A stretch of 54,081 bases of DNA from CAYTED01 sp964404075. GTDB lineage: Bacteria; Patescibacteriota; Minisyncoccia; Moranbacterales; UBA1568. Position numbers and translations under genes: made by a program. The notes beneath the pieces are model-generated. The model had not been told where the DNA came from, did no database searches, and worked only from the letters and a program-made list of their open reading frames with translations. Positions 7,326 through 13,758 of the stretch are shown here, in pieces (within the stretch, counting starts at the first letter, position 1; each line of letters starts with the position of its first letter). The stretch spans positions 1 through 54,081 of the forward strand of contig CAYOIM010000001.1 in the NCBI GenBank assembly GCA_964404075.1, written 5' to 3'.

Positions 7326-7403
7326 TATAACGGTCGCTCCGCCCGCCCGCAACGGTTCGCGTAGCGATTCGGGCAGGCTTTTGGAGCGGTGCGTCCGCTG
7401 TAA
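7326..7403. repeat. GC-rich palindrome family copy, with a second palindrome nested in its loop
   Basis: Outer arms TTATAACGGTCGCTCC-like and GGAGCGGTGCGTCCGCTGTAA pair with each other. The centre (7345-7378) is a different GC-rich unit, GCCCGCAACGGTTCGCGTAG and on to GGGCAGG, also found in frame inside ruvX at 48557. It lies in the rpmE-prfA gap. Confidence 0.75.
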
Positions 7404-7492
7404 AAAAATTATACTCTTTCAAAAATATACTCTCAGTTTCATTCTCTACACTTCCTATACTCTAAATCCCATTTCCTAGCCTCTTCACAACT

Positions 7493-8578
7493 ATGGATCA
7501 CCACATTTTTCTCTCCTTCGAAGAAGAAGCTCGCCAGATCGAAGTTGCCCTCTCTTCCCCGGATATCACCAGCAAACCAAAAGAACTCGCGCGACTCGGA
7601 CGACGGAAAGCCGAATTGCAACTTCTCCTGGAGAAAGTCGAAGCGCTGAAGAGCATCGACCGTTCGATGCGCGATAACGCACTCCTCAGCCAAAATGAGG
7701 ATGCGGATTTGAGCGCGCTCGCCATCGAAGAAAATATCGTTCTTTCACAGAAAAAAAAGGATCTCGAAACAGCTGTCGAGGAAGCGCTCGTACCGAGCGA
7801 TCCCCGCGATGAAAAAGATGTCATCCTCGAAATCAGGGCCGGAGCCGGTGGCGATGAGTCCTCCCTCTTCGCGGCAGAGCTCTTCCGCATGTACGCACGG
7901 TATGCCGAGGAGAGAGGCTGGCAGATGAATATCGTCCATTCCAGCGAGACCGGTCTCGGCGGTTTCAAGGAAATCGTCGCGGAAATCAGTCGCGGAAACG
8001 GCGATCAACCCGTCTATCGGAAATTGAAGCATGAATCCGGCGTCCACAGGGTGCAACGGGTCCCCGAAACGGAAAAGATGGGGCGAGTTCACACTTCAAC
8101 CGCGACCGTCGCGATCCTGCCGGAAGCCGAAGAAATCGATATGACCATCGCCCCGAACGATCTTCGCATCGACACCTTCTGCTCTTCCGGTCCCGGAGGA
8201 CAATCCGTCAATACGACCTACAGTGCGGTGCGCATCACCCATCTCCCGAGCGGACTCGTCGTATCGTGTCAGGATGAAAAATCCCAGATCAAGAACAAGG
8301 AAAAAGCCCTGAAGGTACTCCGTTCCAGACTCCTCCAGGCGGAAGAGGACCGGCAGGCGAAAGAACTCGGTGATGCCCGTCGCGATCAGATTGGAACCGG
8401 GGATCGGAGCGAGAAAATCCGCACCTATAACTTTCCACAGGATCGCATCACCGATCACCGCATCAAGAAATCATGGAGTCACATCCATGAGGTTCTCACC
8501 GGTCGCATCGGCGCCATTCTCGATGCACTGGAAGCGGAAGATCTCCGACTCCGGCGAGAAAAATCCCTCATCGTATGA
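7493..8578 (+). CDS. prfA: Peptide chain release factor 1
   Basis: 361 residues, the normal RF1 length. RF1 reads UAA and UAG and triggers release. The stop-codon recognition tripeptide is P-E-T at 191-193 (PxT type, so RF1 and not RF2). The catalytic GGQ is at 235-237 in SSGPGGQSVN. It overlaps the next gene, prmC, by four bases (ATGA), and PrmC methylates this GGQ glutamine. Confidence 0.97.
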   Translation: MDHHIFLSFEEEARQIEVALSSPDITSKPKELARLGRRKAELQLLLEKVEALKSIDRSMRDNALLSQNEDADLSALAIEENIVLSQKKKDLETAVEEALVPSDPRDEKDVILEIRAGAGGDESSLFAAELFRMYARYAEERGWQMNIVHSSETGLGGFKEIVAEISRGNGDQPVYRKLKHESGVHRVQRVPETEKMGRVHTSTATVAILPEAEEIDMTIAPNDLRIDTFCSSGPGGQSVNTTYSAVRITHLPSGLVVSCQDEKSQIKNKEKALKVLRSRLLQAEEDRQAKELGDARRDQIGTGDRSEKIRTYNFPQDRITDHRIKKSWSHIHEVLTGRIGAILDALEAEDLRLRREKSLIV

Positions 8579-9486
8579 TCATCGGCGATTGGTACCAGCA
8601 CCTTCGAAAAGAGCTTCCGATAGGCGAGGCGCTCCTCCTCCTGTCATTCGTCCTCCATCGGGACAAAGCGGGCATCCTGGCGCACCCGGAATACTCCCTG
8701 TCGGACAGGGAAAGAACGCTCCTCGAACACTATGCGGAGCGAAGAAAAAACGGCGAGCCACTCTCCTACATCACCGGCGAGAAGGAATTTTTCGGACTCA
8801 CATTTCTCGTTACCAGAGATACCCTCATCCCCCGTCCCGAAACGGAGACGCTGGTCGAGTATGTATTGGGAAGAATACAAAATCTGGAATCTGAAATCTG
8901 GGATGAAGAAAAAACAATTTCAATACTCGACATCGGCACGGGGAGCGGGTGCATCCCCATTAGCATCCTTTCGGCGCTTCGCCAAAAAAATCCCGATATA
9001 TTCTCTCGTATCCGATGTCTCGCAACGGACATATCACCCGCGGCTCTCACCATAGCAAAACGAAACGCATTCCGTCATGACATACGGCGGGATATTTCGT
9101 TTCAGGAGAGTCATCTCCTCTCTCACATTCCGGAATCATACTTCGACACGGAGTCGATGATCATCACCGCCAATCTCCCGTATCTCTCCGAAGCAATCTA
9201 CGATGCATCCCCGAAAGAAGTGCGATGCCATGAACCGCAAAGCGCCCTCAAGGGAGGCGGAGATGACGGCACAGCACTCATCCGAACCCTTCTCGATCAA
9301 TACCAGATAAAAAGAGGAGCCCGACAAGATGCTTGTCTTATCCTGGAAATAAGCCCAGAACAAGGCATTTCTCTCATGGAATACGGGAGAAAGCTTTTCC
9401 CGCTCTCCCCTATCTCTCTTCTGCCGGATCTCGCAGGAAAAGATCGATTTCTCATCATAGAGAACAATCCCTCCGATTTTTCATAA
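8575..9486 (+). CDS. prmC: Release factor glutamine methyltransferase PrmC
   Basis: 303 residues. PrmC methylates the GGQ glutamine of release factors using S-adenosylmethionine. An N-terminal helical domain (YITGEKEFFG, LIPRPETETLV) precedes the Rossmann methyltransferase domain (ILDIGTGSG at 117-125, ATDIS). The catalytic tetrapeptide, normally NPPY, is NLPY here (190-193). Residues 101-114, between the two domains, are encoded by a 7-base tandem array (AATCTGG, AATCTGA, AATCTGG) and look like an insertion. Start overlaps the prfA stop. Confidence 0.95.
   Translation: MIIGDWYQHLRKELPIGEALLLLSFVLHRDKAGILAHPEYSLSDRERTLLEHYAERRKNGEPLSYITGEKEFFGLTFLVTRDTLIPRPETETLVEYVLGRIQNLESEIWDEEKTISILDIGTGSGCIPISILSALRQKNPDIFSRIRCLATDISPAALTIAKRNAFRHDIRRDISFQESHLLSHIPESYFDTESMIITANLPYLSEAIYDASPKEVRCHEPQSALKGGGDDGTALIRTLLDQYQIKRGARQDACLILEISPEQGISLMEYGRKLFPLSPISLLPDLAGKDRFLIIENNPSDFS
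8875..8916 (+). repeat. In-frame heptanucleotide array inside prmC
   Basis: Three AATCTGR units with 7-base period and degenerate flanking units, in the linker between the N-terminal and methyltransferase domains. Confidence 0.6.
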
Positions 9487-9516
9487 AAAAACAAACCCTC
9501 ATTGGGGTTTGTTTTT
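9486..9516. terminator. Bidirectional terminator between prmC and the small basic protein
   Basis: AAAAACAAACCC, loop TCATT, GGGGTTTGTTTTT: a stem with T-runs on both strands. Confidence 0.8.
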
Positions 9517-9532
9517 AAAAAGCGGACATCAA

Positions 9533-9619
9533 CTATCTGCGCTTTGCAGTCTTCTTGACGGCCTTCTTCTTTGCCACCTTCTTTACGGTCTTCTTGGCGG
9601 CCTTTTTCTTTGTTGCCAT
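9533..9619 (-). CDS. 28-residue Lys/Ala-rich basic protein
   Basis: The whole product is made of K, A, T, V and R after MAT (for example KKKAAKKTVKKVAKKKAVKK), with a calculated charge above +14. It resembles the C-terminal tail of histone H1 or bacterial H1-like DNA-binding proteins. It has an exceptionally strong ribosome binding site: AGGAGGAGGTGATC, which covers most of the 16S rRNA 3' tail, ends three bases before ATG. Role in nucleoid or RNA binding is an inference from charge. Too short for most gene finders. Confidence 0.7.
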   Translation of the reverse strand: MATKKKAAKKTVKKVAKKKAVKKTAKRR

Positions 9620-9621
9620 GT

Positions 9622-9725
9622 CGATCACCTCCTCCTAGTTTTATTTTTTCTTTATGCGCATCGAGAACGATGTCTCATACGCGTAGAAAATTTTTTTACA
9701 AAATTTTCTTCCTGCATCCATTATA
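9622..9725 (-). promoter_or_regulatory. Extended ribosome binding site, leader and -10 box of the small basic protein
   Basis: On the minus strand TATAAT lies at plus 9720-9725, giving a leader of about 90 bases. The leader contains the hairpin CATCGTTCTCGATG and ends in AGGAGGAGGTGATC. No clear -35 box is seen. Confidence 0.5.
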
Positions 9726-10028
9726 TACTATATTCAAAAAAAGCAAAGCGAAAAAGAAAATCATGTCAAGACTCATCACGCAAAAAAACAAATGCACAAT
9801 CGTAATCTCCCATGACACATTATCATTTCAGAAATTTCAGACGAGTCACTCTTTCTTGGAATTGTGACTTCGATTATTGAAATGCATTTGGATTGCGATT
9901 GCGATTGTGAATGTTGAATTTCATATCCAGATCGTTCGTGTGCTACCGGTGCAATCAACCACCGAAACAATACCTCAAGCACGAAAAAAGTCCTCTATTA
10001 CGGTGAAAACGACGGTTTTTGTCCAGAT
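9726..10028. other. Intergenic stretch without a recognised gene
   Basis: No credible coding frame. It contains short GATTGC and GATTGTG direct repeats (about 9890-9915) and A/T-rich runs. Nothing else could be assigned. Confidence 0.4.
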
Positions 10029-10211
10029 TGACACGGTCGCCACATCTTCCTACAGTAGAGGGAAGGGGGTCGAACCTGATGCCACGAATCGGAGGAGGAC
10101 TGGCAAAGGAGGAGACGCTTCAACGAAAGCCGTACCTTACTGTTTATCCGGGGGCTTCCATGCCACAGTTTCGCATGGGAGCTCTTATTACTAGAAAGGA
10201 AGGTGAATGAC
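10029..10211 (+). promoter_or_regulatory. Sigma-70 promoter and structured 5' leader of unknown class
   Basis: TTGACA at 10029-10034, a 17-base spacer, TACAGT at 10052-10057. Transcription should start near 10064, leaving a purine-rich leader of about 145 bases. Near its end GCTTCCATGC pairs with GCATGGGAGC (10 bp), followed by TCTTATT and then the ribosome binding site GGAAGGTGA. The hairpin could act as an attenuator or control access to that site. It fits no riboswitch class I know. Confidence 0.55.
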
Positions 10212-10799
10212 ATGAATGAAAAAGAAATAATCGATCTGGAAGAGGAATCCGGCGACAAGGCTACCGCCTGGGTACAGGACAATCTCCGCGTCATCGTCAG
10301 CGTCTTCATAGTGGCCGCGATCGCACTCGGCATTTACTCCTATTCAGGACGGAATGCCAATACCGATACGGAGACTGACACCCTCGGCTCAGGATCTTCT
10401 ACGGAGGATGTGACAACCCTGGGAAATGCAACGGGAAACCCAATACAGAAAGATGGGGTGACCAGCATTAAGACGACGCCCGCCGAAATTTCAAAAGAGA
10501 CAGCGACATCCTTTGTCGAATCGGCGGAGCGCGGAAACGGAGTGACTCACCTCGCCAGACGCGCACTCCAGAACTATCTCGAGAAAAATCCCGATTCGAC
10601 ACTCTCGAAAGAGCACAAGATCTACATCGAGGATTATCTCCGAAAGAATGTCTCTCACACGGGGGGTGTGAAAGTAGGAACCAGCATTGAATTCTCGAAG
10701 GCTCTCATCGATCAGGCAATCAGCCATTCAAAGACCCTGAACGATCGCCAACTCGAACACCTCAAGCGCTATTCCATGAGGGCACCATCGCTCAAGTAA
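10212..10799 (+). CDS. Single-pass membrane protein of unknown function
   Basis: 195 residues: a short acidic cytoplasmic head (EKEIIDLEEES), one membrane helix at about 26-42 (VIVSVFIVAAIALGIYSY), a Ser/Thr/Asn-rich linker, and a helical outer domain (about 90-195). ATG at 10212 is chosen because GGAAGGTGA sits five bases upstream; a GTG nine bases earlier is less likely. No family was recognised. The structured leader suggests regulated expression. Confidence 0.65.
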   Translation: MNEKEIIDLEEESGDKATAWVQDNLRVIVSVFIVAAIALGIYSYSGRNANTDTETDTLGSGSSTEDVTTLGNATGNPIQKDGVTSIKTTPAEISKETATSFVESAERGNGVTHLARRALQNYLEKNPDSTLSKEHKIYIEDYLRKNVSHTGGVKVGTSIEFSKALIDQAISHSKTLNDRQLEHLKRYSMRAPSLK

Positions 10800-10829
10800 G
10801 ACAGCCATTTCTATCTTTTTGTTCTTTCT

Positions 10830-10863
10830 CTGAAAATCCCCCGGAACTCCGGGGGATTTTCAG
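10830..10863. terminator. Bidirectional terminator
   Basis: CTGAAAATCCCCCGG, loop AACT, and its complement: 15-bp stem with AT ends, shared by the converging membrane protein and DUF192 genes. The DUF192 stop codon lies inside it. Confidence 0.85.
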
Positions 10864-11348
10864 TTCGGGAGAAAACCGATGCCATCCCTTTCACTGGAAA
10901 CGAGTACCGCATCACCAGGTTCGACACCGGACAATTCCGATGCATTCACCTCGAGAACGCTCTCCGCCTCCGTCGGGGGACGGAAAATATCCTTCGAATC
11001 GGCCGGTATATTCCGTTCGATAAAAACCACCCGCCCATCTCGTATCCAGGCGATATCGAGCGGAAATCGCATCCCCTTCATCCAAAAAGCGTGCCGGTCT
11101 GGATCCATATCCGGGAAAAGAAAAAGCATACCATGCGAGGGAAGAAGTTCGTCACGCGACCCGAGTCCGCGCGCTCGGAGCGCGGGCGTGTCTGCGACCT
11201 CGACGGGAAATGACCGATCACCGATCCGAACCCAGATCCGCTCCGTGGATGATACCATCGAAACGACAGCTACAAAGACGATTAACGAGAGACCGACGAG
11301 CGCCACCGCTATTCCTCGCTGATATTGTTCACTTTGAAATATATTCAT
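10860..11348 (-). CDS. DUF192 family protein, membrane anchored
   Basis: 162 residues from ATG at 11348. One N-terminal membrane helix (about 14-34, VALVGLSLIVFVAVVSMV), then the DUF192 domain: VEVADTPALRARGLGSR, MLFLFPD, HAFWMKGMRFPLDIAWI and VLEVNA. DUF192 proteins are small secreted or periplasmic-type domains of unsettled function. The gene overlaps the upstream WecA-like gene by 20 bases, so the two are co-transcribed. Earlier in-frame starts would give an unsupported N-terminal extension. Confidence 0.85.
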   Translation of the reverse strand: MNIFQSEQYQRGIAVALVGLSLIVFVAVVSMVSSTERIWVRIGDRSFPVEVADTPALRARGLGSRDELLPSHGMLFLFPDMDPDRHAFWMKGMRFPLDIAWIRDGRVVFIERNIPADSKDIFRPPTEAESVLEVNASELSGVEPGDAVLVSSERDGIGFLPN

Positions 11349-12360
11349 TCCATTTCCGTTTGAGTACGCGGTCGAGCGATGCATACAGGATCGCAAAAAA
11401 TACCATCAATAAAAAAAATGCGGAGAGCTTGAGCAACGGCGATGTCTGGAGCGACAGGAACGCGACCGATGCCGTAAAGAGCGTCACGATGAAGAAAATC
11501 TGCGCTGGAGACCATCCGAGGCGCGAGAGGCGGAAATGGATATGCCGTTCATCAGGCTGAAAAACCGAATCACCGGCAAAAAGTCTCCGGAACGAGACGA
11601 GAAGCGCATCGATAACGGGGAGCGAGAGGACGAGGAGGGTCGTCGCGATCTTCGACCCCGCCATGATCGCCAAAGACGCGAGAGAAAAGCCGATAAAGAT
11701 CGACCCCGTCGTTCCTGCGAGAATCCGAGCCGGCGGTATATTGAAAAGGAGAAACCCCCCGATAGCTCCGAGCACCAAAGCCGCGAGTATCGCCATCGGA
11801 GGCTGATTGACCTCCGGGCGGAGACTGATGCAGAATATGGTGATGGCGGCGATACTCCCGACGCCACCGAGCAATCCATCCGCACCATCGAGCCAATTGA
11901 CCGCATTGATGATCAGAACCAGCCAAGCGAGAGTCACCAAAAACGATACTCCCGAGAATTGTGTGAGATCGATGATGCCACCGAAAGGATTCGTGACGAA
12001 ATCAATCCGGATATTCGAAAAATACGCGGCGATCCCCAGGATCACCTGAAACAAGATCTGCGTTTTCCAATCGATTTCAAGAAAATCATCGATGATGCCG
12101 AAGCACAGGATGAAGATGCTCGCGGCGAGCAATCCGTATATCGGTCTCGTCATGACCAGATGCTGGTCGACTCCGAGAGCGAACAGGAAAGCCCCGATGA
12201 TCGCGAGGCCCCCGAGGCGGGAGATCGAGACTCCTCGCGAATGCCGGTGTCGCCCTCCGGACCGCGGATTCGCATGACGGAGAATCGGAAGCGCGAGGAG
12301 AAGCGAGAGCGCCAACGACGAAGAAAAAGCGGTGAGAAATGGGAGGAGAAAGAGTGACAT
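11329..12360 (-). CDS. Undecaprenyl-phosphate sugar-1-phosphate transferase, WecA/TagO/MraY family
   Basis: 343 residues with about 10 membrane helices. Members attach a phospho-sugar, often GlcNAc-1-P, to undecaprenyl phosphate and so start surface polymer synthesis. Seen motifs: SRLGG, IDDFLEIDWKTQ (Mg-binding Asp pair), NAVNWLDGADGL, and DERHIHFRL, the His motif that points to WecA/TagO rather than MraY. ATG at 12360 is used; TTG at 12366 is the alternative. Exact sugar cannot be told. Confidence 0.88.
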   Translation of the reverse strand: MSLFLLPFLTAFSSSLALSLLLALPILRHANPRSGGRHRHSRGVSISRLGGLAIIGAFLFALGVDQHLVMTRPIYGLLAASIFILCFGIIDDFLEIDWKTQILFQVILGIAAYFSNIRIDFVTNPFGGIIDLTQFSGVSFLVTLAWLVLIINAVNWLDGADGLLGGVGSIAAITIFCISLRPEVNQPPMAILAALVLGAIGGFLLFNIPPARILAGTTGSIFIGFSLASLAIMAGSKIATTLLVLSLPVIDALLVSFRRLFAGDSVFQPDERHIHFRLSRLGWSPAQIFFIVTLFTASVAFLSLQTSPLLKLSAFFLLMVFFAILYASLDRVLKRKWNEYISK

Positions 12361-12423
12361 GACCAATGTGAAGTGGGGCTTAAGAATTGAAAAGTAGATC
12401 TTTACGACGGCCTTTCCGCTCCT

Positions 12424-12446
12424 GGATCCGCCAACTGGCGGAATCC
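12424..12446. repeat. Short GC-rich palindrome
   Basis: GGATCCGCC, loop AACT, GGCGGAATCC. It lies between two minus-strand genes in a 127-base gap. Confidence 0.6.
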
Positions 12447-12487
12447 ACCGTGCAAAAGAAGCGGAACGGAAATGAGGGAAAAAGGAT

Positions 12488-12865
12488 CTAATAATTAGCG
12501 AGCCAGACCGTCATGGAAGCGATGAGAACCATGCTCTCAAGGAAAAAAAGCACGAGGAGTGCGATGCGTGACAACGCATATTCACCCGCCTGAAAGAATC
12601 TGAAGGAAAGGAGGATCTGCACCACCCAAATCCCCATTCCCGCGAAAGGAATGAAAAACGCCTGCCACCAAAGTCCCAGGGCATCGATGCCGAAATAGAC
12701 ATTGTAGTGAAGCACGATCAGGGTTTCCCTCATCCCGACACTCTTCCAGATAACCACGAAGGAAAGAACCCACAGCAATGCCGTGGCAATGAAAACCAGT
12801 CGGTGCTTTTTTTCCCGAAAAAACCCGCTGCAGTTCGCCCCTGAAACATGTACTGGTCGATCCAT
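12488..12865 (-). CDS. Small integral membrane protein of unknown function
   Basis: 125 residues with three hydrophobic segments: VFIATALLWVLSFVVIW, AFFIPFAGMGIWVVQILL and IALLVLFFLESMVLIASM. Basic residues precede the first. No family was recognised. It lies between the WecA-like and the winged-helix gene on the same strand. Confidence 0.6.
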   Translation of the reverse strand: MDRPVHVSGANCSGFFREKKHRLVFIATALLWVLSFVVIWKSVGMRETLIVLHYNVYFGIDALGLWWQAFFIPFAGMGIWVVQILLSFRFFQAGEYALSRIALLVLFFLESMVLIASMTVWLANY

Positions 12866-12904
12866 GATCCGACTGGATTACAACAAAGAAAAGATCCGGT
12901 GGTT

Positions 12905-13510
12905 TTATTTCCGTAATCCCGCGAGAAATCGTTTGAATTCGGGGACCTTGTTCACCACCTCCTCATACGGACCCTCGAGGAATTCGATGAAAAAACGATC
13001 CAACATATCCAATCGATACTGGAGCTCCTCCATGGTCATCAGGACGAAGCGGACATCCTTGCCAACCTCGGCCTCCAGGTGAGCGAGTGCCTGCTTCAGC
13101 CTCGTCCGATTCAAATGATTCACCACGAGGATGAGGTCCGCTTTCGCCTTCGGATAGTTGAGAAATACGCCGGAGACCAAGATCATCTTCACCTCGCCGA
13201 TGAGCTTCAGCCGTTTGAACACCTGCGATTGCGCATTCACATTGAGTTTCGCCACGAGACCATGCAGTTCATTGAAGAAAGGAAAGTCCCGATTGGCAGA
13301 ATACAACTTCTTCCCTCGCCGGATATGGCAGGACACGAATTTCAATCGTTCCAAACGATTCAGCTCGGCCGTCACCGCTGGACGATCGAGGAGTGTCCGT
13401 TGCGCGATGTCAGCCGATGCGAACTCGCCCTCGGGATTCAGCGTAAAAAATCTGATCAATCGTGCGCGGGTTTTCGTTCCGAAAAGCGCATCGAATATTT
13501 CAAGTGACAT
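12905..13510 (-). CDS. Winged-helix regulator with a nucleotidyltransferase-like C-terminal domain
   Basis: 201 residues. Residues 1-75 form a winged helix-turn-helix (ALFGTKTRARLIRFFTLNP, DIAQRTLLDRPAVTAELNRL, a basic wing RRGKKLYS). Residues 95-170 look like the minimal nucleotidyltransferase fold (KMILVSGVFLN, KADLILVVNHLNRTRLKQAL), but a canonical GSxxxGxxxxxSD motif is absent, so catalysis is doubtful. A palindrome lies inside the spacer of its own promoter, which suggests autoregulation. Confidence 0.7.
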   Translation of the reverse strand: MSLEIFDALFGTKTRARLIRFFTLNPEGEFASADIAQRTLLDRPAVTAELNRLERLKFVSCHIRRGKKLYSANRDFPFFNELHGLVAKLNVNAQSQVFKRLKLIGEVKMILVSGVFLNYPKAKADLILVVNHLNRTRLKQALAHLEAEVGKDVRFVLMTMEELQYRLDMLDRFFIEFLEGPYEEVVNKVPEFKRFLAGLRK

Positions 13511-13581
13511 AGCGTATCATTAGGACATTACGGAACAGAACCGAAACGACAGTCATACCCGACATCCCCTCCATACACACC

Positions 13582-13610
13582 AGTATAGGGAAAGAGCTCC
13601 TTCCCGTCAA
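13582..13610 (-). promoter_or_regulatory. Promoter of the winged-helix gene with a palindromic operator in the spacer
   Basis: Minus strand: TTGACG, 17-base spacer, TATACT. The spacer GGAAGGAGCTCTTTCC is a 16-base near-perfect palindrome (one mismatched pair). An operator between -35 and -10 would block polymerase. Confidence 0.7.
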
Positions 13611-13638
13611 AAAAAACAGCTCGGAACGGGCGAAACAC

Positions 13639-13667
13639 TTCAAAAAACTCCGAAAAGGGAGTATACT
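13639..13667 (+). promoter_or_regulatory. Candidate promoter of the PP2C-like/propeller gene
   Basis: TTCAAA, 17-base spacer, TATACT; transcription would start near 13674, about 85 bases before the ATG. It diverges from the winged-helix promoter, so one regulator could act on both. Confidence 0.5.
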
Positions 13668-13758
13668 ACCGATGTTTATTGCTGAAATGAGCGAGAGAAA
13701 CGCTCCGCCAAGACGGCATCGTTCCGAGCGAATGATGGCGACACAATGAGAGTACCGT

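Noticed and set aside
8560..8580. TGA recoding as in Gracilibacteria or SR1
   Set aside because: TGA ends prfA, DUF192 and other genes exactly at family length, and proteins show no internal TGA at conserved positions.
10060..10120. TPP riboswitch, because of GAACCTGATG
   Set aside because: The partner box CTGAGA and the second conserved half are missing; only eight or nine bases agree.
11536..12357. 273-codon frame opposite the WecA-like gene
   Set aside because: Extremely rich in Arg, Asp and Glu with no hydrophobic core; shadow of the membrane protein gene.
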